From: JAVVEG01 sp032251455
GTDB lineage: Bacteria > Pseudomonadota > Gammaproteobacteria > Pseudomonadales > Pseudohongiellaceae
Reading direction: 5' to 3'
DNA: 35,758 nt
Assembly (NCBI GenBank): GCA_032251455.1
Contig: JAVVEG010000022.1
Span: 1 to 35,758, forward strand
The translations under genes and the position numbers were made by a program. The notes under the pieces were generated by a model that was not told the origin of the DNA, ran no database searches, and saw only the letters and a program-made list of their open reading frames with translations. Within the stretch, counting starts at the first letter, position 1. Each line of letters opens with the position of its first letter. Of the stretch, positions 25,608-34,473 are shown in pieces.

Positions 25608-26365
25608 TGTCTTTCATTGTCGTTATTCCCGCACGTTATGCTTCCACACGTCTGCCGGGTAAACCCTTGCTCGACCTAGCGGGAAAGCCCATGCTGCAGC
25701 ATGTCTATGAACGCGCCCTGAAGAGCAAGGCGACGGCAGTGTATATCGCCACGGACGATGAGCGCATCGCCACAGCGGCGGCTGCATTCACCGATAATGT
25801 CTGCATGACGGCCTCGACTCATCAGTCAGGTACCGATCGTATCCAGGAGGTTGCCACCCAGCTCGGGCTTGCCGACGAGGCGATCTTGGTTAATGTCCAG
25901 GGTGATGAACCCCTGATTCCTCCGGCAGCCATCAATCTGGTGGCTGAGGACCTGGCGATGCACCCGCAGGCGGGTATCAGTTCTTTGTACGAGAGCATTC
26001 AGCACCGGCAAGAGTACCTGAATGCCAATGCCGTGAAGGTGGTGCTTGATCAGCAAGGTTATGCGCTGTATTTCAGCCGCTCCCCATTACCCTGGCAAGA
26101 TAATGCCCTGCCTGCGAATGAGATTCAGGCAAAAAGGCATATTGGCATTTATGCCTATCGAGTCAGCACCTTGAATAGTTTTACCAACTGGCCGGTTGCT
26201 GCACTGGAAAAACTTGAGCGCCTGGAACAACTGCGCGCCATGTACCACGGTATTCGTATTCATCTGCAGGCTGCGCCGGTCAGCATCCCGGCGGGTGTCG
26301 ATACGCAGGAGGATCTGGATGCCGTGCGACGCCAGCTTGAGGCTGAGCAGGGCAAGGGCCAATGA
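25607..26365 (+). CDS. kdsB: KdsB, CMP-Kdo synthetase
   Basis: Cytidylyltransferase that activates Kdo with CTP for the inner core of LPS. The 252-residue protein has the nucleotide-binding start FIVVIPARYASTRLPGKPL, then ATDDERI, NVQGDEPLIP near 98-107, the YFSRSPLPW segment, HIGIYAYR and LEQLRAMYHG. All are typical of the family. The ATG at 25607 shares one base with the previous stop; a TTG at 25604 would add one residue. It overlaps murB by four bases. Confidence 0.96.
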   Translation: MSFIVVIPARYASTRLPGKPLLDLAGKPMLQHVYERALKSKATAVYIATDDERIATAAAAFTDNVCMTASTHQSGTDRIQEVATQLGLADEAILVNVQGDEPLIPPAAINLVAEDLAMHPQAGISSLYESIQHRQEYLNANAVKVVLDQQGYALYFSRSPLPWQDNALPANEIQAKRHIGIYAYRVSTLNSFTNWPVAALEKLERLEQLRAMYHGIRIHLQAAPVSIPAGVDTQEDLDAVRRQLEAEQGKGQ

Positions 26366-27405
26366 TCGAGCAACACAAGGCGCTCGCAGCACTGACCACC
26401 CTGGGGGTGTCGGCAAATGCCCGTTATTTTGCCGCAGTCAACAATGTCCAGGAGTTGCAGTTCGCGCTCGATTTTGCCAAACAGGAAACGATCCCCTGGT
26501 GTGTGCTGGGTGGTGGCAGCAATGTGCTTTTTGCCGAGGACTATCCGGGCCTGGTCATACATCTGGCAATGCAGGGAGTGAGCTTGCTGGAAGAAACCGG
26601 CGAACAGGTTCTGGTCAATGCCAAAGCGGGGGAGAACTGGCATGAATTCGTCAAGCGTTGCCTGCTCGAAGGCTGGTATGGCCTGGAAAATTTGGCCCTG
26701 ATTCCCGGCAGTGTGGGCGCCGCGCCGGTACAGAATATCGGTGCCTATGGCGTAGAGATAGAACAGTTCATCGAGAGCGTTGAGGTGTTCATGCCGGAAA
26801 CCGGCAAAAGTGTGGCCATCCCTCGCCAAGCCTGCCAGTTCGCCTACCGGAGCAGTCGTTTTCGCCAGCCCGCCAATCGCGATCAAATCATCGTATCGGT
26901 GACTTTTCGCTTGCACCGGATAGCCAGGACCGTGATTACTTATGCCAGTCTTGCCGATTATTTAGCGGCACAGGTTGAGCCCGAACAAAGAAGCAATCCG
27001 GCTGCAGTGTTTGCTGCAGTCTGTGCGATTCGGCAGGCGCGTTTGCCAGAGCCCTCGGTGTTGGGCAATGCCGGCAGTTTCTTCAAGAACCCAGTGGTCA
27101 ACACGCAGGTGCGAGACAGATTGTTGCAAGAGTATCCCCACATGCCCTGGTATCCGGAGCAGGACCCGGCGCAGAGCAAGCTGTCTGCGGCGTGGTTGAT
27201 CGAGCAAACCGGCTGGAAGGGCAAGCGCCTGGGTCAGGCTGGCGTCTACGCCGGACAGGCTCTGGTGCTGGTCAATCATGGTCAGGCCAGTGGCCAGGAA
27301 ATGCTGGCTCTGGCACGCAGAATTCGTGCAGAAGTGTCTGATAAATTTGGCATCGGCTTACAGACAGAGGTCAGAATTCTGCCAGCAACCTTGAGTCTGG
27401 ATTGA
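26362..27405 (+). CDS. murB: MurB, UDP-N-acetylenolpyruvoylglucosamine reductase
   Basis: FAD enzyme that completes UDP-MurNAc, the first dedicated precursor of peptidoglycan. The 347-residue length and layout match the E. coli-type (type I) enzyme. The FAD-binding segment has WCVLGGGSNVLF near 46-57 and LIPGSVGAAPVQNIGAYGVE near 114-133. The proton-donating Ser is in GNAGSFFKNP near 230-239, and the C-terminal AAWLIEQTGWKGKRLG is complete. It is the last gene of the exbB-to-murB series and is followed by about 85 bases before the response regulator. Confidence 0.96.
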   Translation: MIEQHKALAALTTLGVSANARYFAAVNNVQELQFALDFAKQETIPWCVLGGGSNVLFAEDYPGLVIHLAMQGVSLLEETGEQVLVNAKAGENWHEFVKRCLLEGWYGLENLALIPGSVGAAPVQNIGAYGVEIEQFIESVEVFMPETGKSVAIPRQACQFAYRSSRFRQPANRDQIIVSVTFRLHRIARTVITYASLADYLAAQVEPEQRSNPAAVFAAVCAIRQARLPEPSVLGNAGSFFKNPVVNTQVRDRLLQEYPHMPWYPEQDPAQSKLSAAWLIEQTGWKGKRLGQAGVYAGQALVLVNHGQASGQEMLALARRIRAEVSDKFGIGLQTEVRILPATLSLD

Positions 27406-27492
27406 GCCCAGGGCCCTGCGCGTAATTAATCAAGGATTTTCTAGAGTTTTCGGGCGCAATCAGTAAGAATATCCCCTACCAAGAAAACTGAA

Positions 27493-28161
27493 ATGGGGAA
27501 ATCAGTGATCAAGGCAATGGTGGTCGATGACCATGAACTTGTCCGAGCAGGAATCTCCCGGCTAATCTCCGATGAAGCGGATATGGAAGTCATTGCCCTG
27601 GCAGCTTCTGGCGAAGAGACGCTGAGGTTATTGCGCACGATACACCCCAATGTGATCCTGATTGATATCACCATGCCTGGTATGAGCGGTATGGAGGCCA
27701 TCCAGCGCATCTCCCGTCAGTATCCCGATATTCGCCTGATTGCCATGTCCACCATAGAGGCCGGCATGATTCCGGCCAGAATGTTGCGGGCCGGGGCCAC
27801 GGCCTTTCTCTCCAAAAACGTTTCAGTGGAGGAATTGGGGCGTGCCATCCGTACGGTTTATCTGGGCCAGCGTTATATCACCCATCGATTGGCAACCCAG
27901 CTTGCCCTGGAGTCAATGGATGCCAATGAATCGCCATTCGATTCCCTGTCAGAGCGTGAAATGCAGGTAGCATTGATGCTGATAGACTGCAATTCCATCA
28001 ATACCATCTCGGGCAATCTGTCCTTGAGCCCCAAGACTGTCTACAGCTACCGCTACCGTATCTTTGAAAAACTGGGTATCAAGAGCGACGCTGCACTCAT
28101 CATTCTGGCGGTCAGGCACGGACTCAGCCCGACGCCGGCAGAGTTGTTGCTTGCCACATGA
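27493..28161 (+). CDS. uvrY: UvrY/GacA-type response regulator
   Basis: NarL/FixJ-family response regulator of the BarA/GacS system, which drives small RNAs that titrate CsrA/RsmA. The 222-residue protein has a receiver domain with acidic residues VDDHE near 11-15, the phosphoacceptor Asp58 in LIDITMPG, and Lys in FLSKNVS near 107. A LuxR-type helix-turn-helix follows at about 155-215 (LSEREMQVALML then LSPKTVYSYRYRIFEKLG). Its place directly before uvrC is the classic gammaproteobacterial order. The symbol could equally be gacA. The true start could be the GTG at 27505. Confidence 0.92.
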   Translation: MGKSVIKAMVVDDHELVRAGISRLISDEADMEVIALAASGEETLRLLRTIHPNVILIDITMPGMSGMEAIQRISRQYPDIRLIAMSTIEAGMIPARMLRAGATAFLSKNVSVEELGRAIRTVYLGQRYITHRLATQLALESMDANESPFDSLSEREMQVALMLIDCNSINTISGNLSLSPKTVYSYRYRIFEKLGIKSDAALIILAVRHGLSPTPAELLLAT

Positions 28162-28185
28162 GCGGCAGCCGTTGACAATCACCCC

Positions 28186-30030
28186 ATGCATGAGCCAACA
28201 CCTGACAAGCCCGCCGATCCCCGGCATCTTCTGCCCAGCCTGAGTACTCAGCCAGGCGTCTACCGCATGCTGGACGCCAAAGGGGAAATCATTTACGTCG
28301 GCAAGGCCATCAATCTGAAAAAACGGGTCAGCAGCTATTTTCGGGCTTCCGGGCTGGATACCAAGACCCTGTCCATGGTGGCACGGATTGTCGATATAGA
28401 AACCACCATTACCCGTACCGAGACCGAAGCGCTGCTGCTTGAGCAAAGCCTGATCAAGAAGCACAGCCCGGTCTACAACATCAGGCTGCGTGATGACAAA
28501 TCCTATCCGTATATTCTGCTGACCGAGCGGGATGAATTTCCCCGCCTGGCCTTTTATCGTGGCAGCCGCAAGCGGGATGCCGTTTATTTCGGACCCTATC
28601 CCAGTGCCAGTGCGGTACGCGAAAGCCTGGTTATTCTGCAAAAAGTCTTCAAGCTGCGGCAGTGTGAGGACAGTTATTTTCGCAATCGCTCCAGGCCCTG
28701 TCTGCAATACCAGATTGCGCGCTGCAAGGCGCCCTGCGTGGGCTATGTCAGTGCGCAGGAATATGCGGAAGATGTGCATTTCACCACCTTGTTCCTGCAA
28801 GGTAAAAGCGATGCGCTGATCAAGGAACTCAGCGCCCGCATGGAGCAGAAAGCGGCACAACAGGAGTTTGAGCAGGCCGCCCAGATACGTGATCAACTGG
28901 CTGATCTGCGGCATATTCATGAGCAGCAGTATGTGGCGGATCAAAGCAATGATGCGGATATTCTGGCTATTGCCAGCAGTGCTGCCCATGTCTGTGTGCA
29001 TCTTATCGTGATCCGGGGAGGCCGTTTGATCGGCAGCAAGAATTTTTTCCCGACCTGGAAACTGTCCGAGTCTCCAGCCCAGCTGCTCGCCGCCTTTGTG
29101 GCACAGTACTATGTCCGTGAACACAATGGTGCCAATATTCCGGCCGAGATCATCACCAACCTGGCCTTGACGGAAAACCGGCAGCTGAATGCGGCATTGA
29201 ACTACTGCGCCGGGCACAAGGTCAGGTTAAGTGCCAGCGTGCGCGGACATCGGGCCAAGTGGGTGGGCATGGCGATAAGCAATGCCGAGCAGGGGCTGCT
29301 GGCCTACATCAGCAACCGACAGAACACCGAAAAACGCTTCGAGCAGTTGCGGGATGCCCTGCAGATGGACAGTCCACCGCTGCGTATCGAGTGCTTCGAT
29401 ATCAGCCATACCGGAGGCGAAAGCACGGTGGCTTCCTGTGTGGTTTTTGATAACAAGGGCGCGCGCAAGAGCGACTATCGCCGCTACAACATCAAGGATA
29501 TTACTGCCGGGGATGATTATGCCGCCATGGCCCAGGCCCTGACCCGGCGCTATGGCAAGATTGCCAGGGACAAGCTGCCGGATATCCTGTTGATCGATGG
29601 TGGCAAAGGTCAGCTTTCACAAGCCAGGCAGGTGTTGGCCAGCTGCGGTATCGAAGGGCTTCGTCTGCTGGGCATCGCCAAGGGCATCAGTCGGCGGGCC
29701 GGACAGGAAACCCTGTTCGATGCCACCGCCCACGGTGATCGGGAAATCGCGTTGCCGGCCGAATCCCCGGCGCTGCATTTGCTGCAGCAGGTGCGTGACG
29801 AAGCCCACCGTTTTGCCATCGCCGGGCATCGGGCGCAACGTGCCAAAACCCGCAAGCAATCCGTGCTGGAGTTGATTCCCGGCCTGGGCCCCAAGCGCCG
29901 GCGTGAACTGTTGCGCCATTTCGGTGGCCATCAGGAAATACTGCGCGCCAGTGAGGAGCAATTGAGCGCGGTCAATGGAATCAACAGAAAACTGGCGGAA
30001 GATATTTATGCCTGGCTGCATAGCGAGTAG
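28186..30030 (+). CDS. uvrC: UvrC, excinuclease ABC subunit C
   Basis: Nuclease subunit of nucleotide excision repair that cuts on both sides of the lesion. The 614-residue protein has the GIY-YIG domain near 22-100 (PGVYRMLDAKGEIIYVGKA). A Cys cluster follows at 160, 172, 180 and 184 with the spacing of the iron-sulfur ligands of E. coli UvrC. The UVR motif is near 205-240, the RNase H-like endonuclease domain has RIECFDISHTGGESTVAS near 400 and DILLIDGGKGQL near 467, and the C-terminus has double helix-hairpin-helix motifs (LIPGLGPKRRRELL). All parts are intact. It is 24 bases after uvrY. Confidence 0.97.
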   Translation: MHEPTPDKPADPRHLLPSLSTQPGVYRMLDAKGEIIYVGKAINLKKRVSSYFRASGLDTKTLSMVARIVDIETTITRTETEALLLEQSLIKKHSPVYNIRLRDDKSYPYILLTERDEFPRLAFYRGSRKRDAVYFGPYPSASAVRESLVILQKVFKLRQCEDSYFRNRSRPCLQYQIARCKAPCVGYVSAQEYAEDVHFTTLFLQGKSDALIKELSARMEQKAAQQEFEQAAQIRDQLADLRHIHEQQYVADQSNDADILAIASSAAHVCVHLIVIRGGRLIGSKNFFPTWKLSESPAQLLAAFVAQYYVREHNGANIPAEIITNLALTENRQLNAALNYCAGHKVRLSASVRGHRAKWVGMAISNAEQGLLAYISNRQNTEKRFEQLRDALQMDSPPLRIECFDISHTGGESTVASCVVFDNKGARKSDYRRYNIKDITAGDDYAAMAQALTRRYGKIARDKLPDILLIDGGKGQLSQARQVLASCGIEGLRLLGIAKGISRRAGQETLFDATAHGDREIALPAESPALHLLQQVRDEAHRFAIAGHRAQRAKTRKQSVLELIPGLGPKRRRELLRHFGGHQEILRASEEQLSAVNGINRKLAEDIYAWLHSE

Positions 30031-30077
30031 AATTGCGCCCTGAGTGGATTACCCATGCCATGGAGACCTGAACACAG

Positions 30078-30629
30078 ATGAATATCGCCAATCTCGTCAC
30101 GTGTTCACGTGTGCTTCTGGTGCCAGTGGTGGTGTTGGTCTACTACTCGAACCTGCCTTATGCCAACCTGTACGCTGCCGCCCTGTTCACCGTTGCCAGC
30201 ATCACTGACTGGCTGGATGGCTATCTGGCTCGCAGGCTCAATCAAACCTCGGATTTCGGCGCCTTCCTGGACCCGGTTGCCGATAAACTGCTGGTGGTGG
30301 TGGCATTGGTCCTGTTGAGCGCCCAGTACACCAGCATCTGGTTTGTGCTGCCGGTAGCCTTGATCATCGCCAGGGAAATCTTTGTCTCTGCGCTCAGGGA
30401 GTGGATGGCCAATTGCAACCAGCGCGGCCTGGTTGCCGTGGGATACATGGGCAAGGTCAAAACCACGATACAGATGATAGCGATTATTCTCCTTATCGCC
30501 ATTGACGGGAATACGCCCGAGATATTCACCTGGCTGGGTTATTTTTTGATCTACCTGTCGGCCTTGTTCAGCCTCTGGTCAATGATCAGTTATCTGCGCA
30601 AAGCCTTGCCGGTATTGAATCTGAAGTAG
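30078..30629 (+). CDS. pgsA: PgsA, phosphatidylglycerophosphate synthase
   Basis: Inner-membrane enzyme that makes phosphatidylglycerophosphate from CDP-diacylglycerol and glycerol-3-phosphate, leading to phosphatidylglycerol and cardiolipin. The 183-residue protein has the CDP-alcohol phosphotransferase signature DWLDGYLARRL, then GAFLDPVADK, with all four Asp present (about 43-73). Several membrane helices are visible. Its start lies 47 bases after uvrC, the conserved order. About 160 bases with a tRNA promoter follow. Confidence 0.97.
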   Translation: MNIANLVTCSRVLLVPVVVLVYYSNLPYANLYAAALFTVASITDWLDGYLARRLNQTSDFGAFLDPVADKLLVVVALVLLSAQYTSIWFVLPVALIIAREIFVSALREWMANCNQRGLVAVGYMGKVKTTIQMIAIILLIAIDGNTPEIFTWLGYFLIYLSALFSLWSMISYLRKALPVLNLK

Positions 30630-30674
30630 GCTGTGCGAAAGAGGGTGAAACAGGGGAAAACCCGCTTTAATCGC

Positions 30675-30702
30675 TTGACATAATTGATGATGACATTAGA
30701 AT
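30675..30702 (+). promoter_or_regulatory. tRNA operon promoter
   Basis: TTGACA (30675-30680) and TAGAAT (30697-30702) are 16 bases apart, followed at once by the GC-rich AGGCGCC. This is the kind of discriminator seen in stringently controlled stable-RNA promoters. The first tRNA starts 85 bases further on. Confidence 0.8.
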
Positions 30703-30787
30703 AGGCGCCTCTTTCAGGTCACAGGAAAGAGGCCGGCAGCTCACGAGGCAGCCTGTCATTTTTGCTGGGACTGGTAAAGCTGACAAT

Positions 30788-30863
<76 letters not shown>

Positions 30864-30958
30864 GTTTACATGCATTCAGGTGCACGCACTGTTCACAGCG
30901 CCGCTCACAGCGCCACAAGCGTCAGCCAGCCTGGCTGCCCGATAAACACGACCGATTT

Positions 30959-31032
30959 GGCTGGGTGGCAGAGTGGTCATGCAGCGGACTGCAACTCCGC
31001 GTACGCCGGTTCAATTCCGACCCCAGCCTCCA
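30959..31032 (+). tRNA. cysT: tRNA-Cys (GCA)
   Basis: A 74-base cloverleaf with GGCTGGG/CCCAGCC acceptor stem, anticodon GCA in CTGCAAC, discriminator T and encoded CCA. It is the second gene of the tRNA cluster. Confidence 0.95.
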
Positions 31033-31058
31033 TTTTGATCATCCGCAGTCCCCCTTCA

Positions 31059-31145
31059 GCCCGGGTGGCGAAATTGGTAGACGCAAGGGACTTAAAATCC
31101 CTCGGTGGCAACACCGTACCGGTTCGATTCCGGTCCCGGGCACCA
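31059..31145 (+). tRNA. leuZ: tRNA-Leu (TAA)
   Basis: An 87-base class II tRNA with a long variable arm, anticodon TAA in CTTAAAA, GCCCGGG/CCCGGGC acceptor stem and encoded CCA. It is the last tRNA of the cluster. Its 3' end is a known type of integration target, and the base composition changes sharply just after it. Confidence 0.96.
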
Positions 31146-34020
31146 ATAAAAACAATAGGTTAAAGATTAATCAACCAAAAGCCTTGAGTCTATTGAAACG
31201 ATATGTAGACGCAATGTAGACAACTTGAACGGCTTTCAAGGTTAATTGCGTAATCTATGATTTCCTCCTTATCTTTAGTTTCAAATCTACCCTCCAATAC
31301 CTCCAAATCCTTTATATTGCAGATATGTAAAGTTAGAGAGTACACTCGAGGAGCATATTTCGGTTAATAAAAATAAGGGATTTATATGAAAGCTCGAGAC
31401 TTGCATAATGCTTTGCCGAGAAACAAATTAAAAGAAGTATCAGACTTAGCGGTTTTTCTTAAGACCAAAGCACAAGGACAGCCGAACTACACAGTCTTAC
31501 TTGGCGCTGGCGCATCAGTGACTTCTGGAGTGCGCTCAGCTAATCAGCTAATCGAAGAATGGCGTGAGTCGATCTACCGCTCGTTATGTAAAAATGGTGA
31601 GGCTTACACTCCAGAAAAAGCTAAATTGTGGCTTAAATCGAATGCCAGTTGGTACGATGAAAATAAAGAATACTCTTGCCTGTTTGAACATAAATATCAT
31701 TTAGCTGCACAGCGCAGAGTCTTCGTAGAGACAGAGGTTAGCAGCGTCTATCCTTCGATTGGATACATGTATCTGTCAACTTTAGTCAATAAAGATCACC
31801 TCAATACCATATTTACGACTAATTTTGATGACTTAATCAATGAGTCCCTTTTCAGATTTAGCGACGTACGCCCCATTACTTGTGCGCATGACTCTGCAAT
31901 TAGTGCGATTAGAATATCATCAGCGCGTCCAAAAATAATAAAACTCCACGGCGATTTCCTGTATGACAATATACAGTGTACGGCCGAGGAAACTTCAAAA
32001 TTACAAGCCAATATGGCGAAAAAACTAAAGCAATTTTTAAAGGAGTTTGGACTCATAGTGTCAGGTTATTCTGGCCGCGACGACTCGATTATGAATGAGT
32101 TAACTAGTCTAATTGAAGGCAAAGATGATGAATATTTGAATTACGGTGTGTATTGGGCGCTGAGACCCGATGACGACGTTTCAGATAACCTTTTTAAGTT
32201 CCTAAGTAATCAAAAAGTCTATTATGTAATTATTGACGGTTTTGACGAATTATTCGCTGAACTATACAAAGAAACTTGTGGCACAGTATTCCCTTTCCTT
32301 GGCTCCAATTTTAATGCTCTATCAAATGATATTTCGGAAAGATGGTTAAATTCTTCCTTGGCAAAGGATACAAAATCAGAAATTATTAAATCACATTTGA
32401 CCGAGATTAAAAGGGGTAATAAATCCAGCGCCTTAGCAAATGCCTACGCCAACTTAGTACCTGATGATGAAGATGGAGGCAACCAAGAATCAAGTTTTAA
32501 TAATGATGAAATGCTAGTTCTTTTGAACATCTCTAGGTTTTTAAATGACGGTAATTATGAAGATATTATAAAAATCACAGAAAAAGAATGCACGGATGCT
32601 AGACCATTATTCAAAAGGCAATTGCTGAATAAAAGCTATACAGCCTACAAGCGCATGAACGACATGAAAGGCGCTAGAAGAATTTGTGAGGAGTTGATCG
32701 AGATTGACGAAAAGCCGAGTAACTACCTTAAGAAAGCCGATGTAACTTCGGATATCGACGAAAAGCTAGGCTTTTATGAGTTAGCTATTGAACTTGATCC
32801 ATATCAATCGGCGGCATATCGAGAGAAGGCCTCAACTTTAATCAACTTGTTAGACCTAGGAATAAAGCCCTCTTCGGTAGAGATTACTAATGAAATCGAT
32901 CTTCTATTGAGGAAATCAATAGAAGTGAACCCAAGTTATGAGAATTCCGCATGGTTTATGCTTTTCAAGTATGTCAGCAGTTACATTCAAGACAAGAGTG
33001 AGCGAAACGAAAAGCTCATCGAGATAATTGACACATTGCGTAAGCAGGATAAATTTAGTCCACTCGTGAGTGATCTCATATTTATGTATTGTGAGAGAAA
33101 TAAAGATTCAAACTTTCAAGGGAAAAGTCTATTTGAAGAATTAAAAGACTGTGTAAATAATAACTTCCCCAAGAAGCATCCTAGGTTTTTAAGTATTATC
33201 CTAGATGCCGGAATAGAATTCGAAAATCACGAATTTGTGTATGAGTATCAAGACTACTTCGATGGTTACCCTTGGGAGTATAATCGATCAGAATTCCACA
33301 TGGCAAAATCACGGCTTTACCTGGAGATTTATAGGGATTTAGACTTGGCGATAAGTTATTTGGATGAACATTCGTTCAGTTTGCGCTCCCAGGCATCTGT
33401 GGAATATATGATTGAATTAAATTTGCTGAATGGATCAACTGAGAAGGCACAGGAGATGCTTGATCGACAGAAGTCGGTGCTTTCATTTAGCGCAATTAAA
33501 GCATTGCAGGCTGAAATATATTTAGAGAAAGGTGAGTTCGAAGAATCACTTAGCTGCTATATGGAGCTGTCACAGGAAGAGTTTTTCGAAGAGACTAACG
33601 CGCTCAGAATGTCATATGTTTGTCTTAGGATGAAAGACTATCAGAGAGCGAAAGATATCGCGTCAAAGACACTCAAGAAGCACAATTTCTCTAAAGACTC
33701 ATCCTTAGATGCTCTGATAATTAATTATGAGTATGCGGTGAAAATGCTTAAAAATATGGATCACCACAAGAACACTAGATTGTCAGATTTGGCGCAGGAA
33801 TCCAAAGATAAAGATGTCCAAGCAATGGCTTTTCTTATCATGGGTGAAGATGATAAAGCTATTGAATTGTTAGTAAGTCAAAGCAAGAAAAAGTATTCTA
33901 AATTGCTTCATTATAAGTTATGGCCAATCACCCAACCGGTAATTGCCAGACTTGCTAATTTGTTAAATCCAGGTGACACAAAGCTATCGGCTGTCTCATA
34001 AAAGATTGAAGCGATCACAG
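31146..34020 (+). mobile_element. AT-rich insert at the 3' side of tRNA-Leu (probable small genomic island)
   Basis: The composition is visibly much more AT-rich than the rest of the window, starting right after the tRNA CCA. The only gene is the SIR2-like ORF. The 240 bases before it hold two 8-bp copies of ATGTAGAC (31203-31210, 31214-31221) and no gene. No integrase and no second copy of the tRNA 3' end is seen, so the right boundary is uncertain. The island call is inference from composition, tRNA position and gene type. Confidence 0.5.
31386..34001 (+). CDS. SIR2-like protein with helical-repeat C-terminus, candidate phage-defence NADase
   Basis: The 871-residue protein has an N-terminal SIR2-like domain: GAGAS (40-44) for NAD binding, TTNFDDL (144-150), the catalytic His in KLHGDF (186-191) and GYSGRDDS (227-234). 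This is the set found in bacterial SIR2_2 defence proteins, which destroy NAD on phage infection. From about 300 onward the protein is rich in helices with TPR-like repeats (for example RICEELIEIDEKPSNYLKKA, ELAIELDPYQSAAYREKA), probably for sensing or oligomerisation. No membrane segment or signal peptide. Length is close to single-gene SIR2 defence proteins such as the DSR type, but I cannot assign a subtype. No second defence gene is adjacent. Codons are AT-rich, unlike the neighbours, indicating transfer. Confidence 0.82.
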   Translation: MKARDLHNALPRNKLKEVSDLAVFLKTKAQGQPNYTVLLGAGASVTSGVRSANQLIEEWRESIYRSLCKNGEAYTPEKAKLWLKSNASWYDENKEYSCLFEHKYHLAAQRRVFVETEVSSVYPSIGYMYLSTLVNKDHLNTIFTTNFDDLINESLFRFSDVRPITCAHDSAISAIRISSARPKIIKLHGDFLYDNIQCTAEETSKLQANMAKKLKQFLKEFGLIVSGYSGRDDSIMNELTSLIEGKDDEYLNYGVYWALRPDDDVSDNLFKFLSNQKVYYVIIDGFDELFAELYKETCGTVFPFLGSNFNALSNDISERWLNSSLAKDTKSEIIKSHLTEIKRGNKSSALANAYANLVPDDEDGGNQESSFNNDEMLVLLNISRFLNDGNYEDIIKITEKECTDARPLFKRQLLNKSYTAYKRMNDMKGARRICEELIEIDEKPSNYLKKADVTSDIDEKLGFYELAIELDPYQSAAYREKASTLINLLDLGIKPSSVEITNEIDLLLRKSIEVNPSYENSAWFMLFKYVSSYIQDKSERNEKLIEIIDTLRKQDKFSPLVSDLIFMYCERNKDSNFQGKSLFEELKDCVNNNFPKKHPRFLSIILDAGIEFENHEFVYEYQDYFDGYPWEYNRSEFHMAKSRLYLEIYRDLDLAISYLDEHSFSLRSQASVEYMIELNLLNGSTEKAQEMLDRQKSVLSFSAIKALQAEIYLEKGEFEESLSCYMELSQEEFFEETNALRMSYVCLRMKDYQRAKDIASKTLKKHNFSKDSSLDALIINYEYAVKMLKNMDHHKNTRLSDLAQESKDKDVQAMAFLIMGEDDKAIELLVSQSKKKYSKLLHYKLWPITQPVIARLANLLNPGDTKLSAVS

Positions 34021-34203
34021 TGTATGCCCACCCCCGATTTTGGCACACTCCCAGATGATCCAGTTAGGCGTCGATCATCATCCTGCTGCGTGACTAACTC
34101 GTTAAGAATCGTTGTTCATCAAAAACCTTCTCAATTATGTTTCTTGACAGGAGCTGTTAACTGGTGCTATCAATAGCACCAAATTATTGAGCAGGTAAGC
34201 ACT
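34002..34203 (+). other. intergenic stretch between the SIR2-like gene and the toxin-antitoxin pair
   Basis: About 200 bases. The first 140 show no convincing gene; composition returns towards that of the main chromosome. The last 60 hold the promoter and palindrome of the toxin-antitoxin operon. It may contain the right end of the insert, but no repeat of the tRNA end is visible. Confidence 0.5.
34144..34180 (+). promoter_or_regulatory. promoter and operator of the toxin-antitoxin operon
   Basis: TTGACA (34144-34149) is followed after 18 bases by TATCAA (34168-34173). The -10 lies within a palindrome with 8-bp arms GGTGCTAT/ATAGCACC and a two-base spacer (34163-34180). An operator over the -10 fits autorepression by the antitoxin, as is usual for type II systems. 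Confidence 0.7.
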
Positions 34204-34473
34204 ATGCAAGTGAAATTTTCCGAGGATGTCATTCCTCTATCAGACCTGAAGATCAATCCCGGAAAGGTGGTTGGACGAGCGCAGGATACGCATCGCCCAA
34301 TCCTACTTACCAGTCGTGGCCGGGGTATAGCTGTTGTTCAGGGGCTGGAGGATTATGAGAGAACCGCAGAGGAATTGCGGTTTGTAAAGGCGGTGGCGCA
34401 GGGGCTTATGGATGTTCGCGAGGGCAACACCGTATCGTTGGAGGACGCCAGGAAAACGTTGGGCATCAAGTAA
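34204..34473 (+). CDS. Phd/YefM-family antitoxin
   Basis: The 89-residue antitoxin of a type II system. The N-terminal region has the Phd/YefM DNA-binding fold: VIPLSDLKINPGKVVGRA, then HRPILLTSRGRGIAVVQGLEDYE at about 31-53. The acidic C-terminal tail (LMDVREGNTVSLEDARKTLG) would wrap the toxin. Its stop codon is directly followed by the ATG of the toxin, without a gap. The pair lies next to the AT-rich insert but its own composition resembles the chromosome. Confidence 0.9.
   Translation: MQVKFSEDVIPLSDLKINPGKVVGRAQDTHRPILLTSRGRGIAVVQGLEDYERTAEELRFVKAVAQGLMDVREGNTVSLEDARKTLGIK

Noticed and set aside
27949..29217. 422-codon open frame on the minus strand
   Set aside because: It lies entirely opposite uvrY and uvrC, whose motifs are intact, and its translation resembles no family. 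It is a shadow of codon bias.
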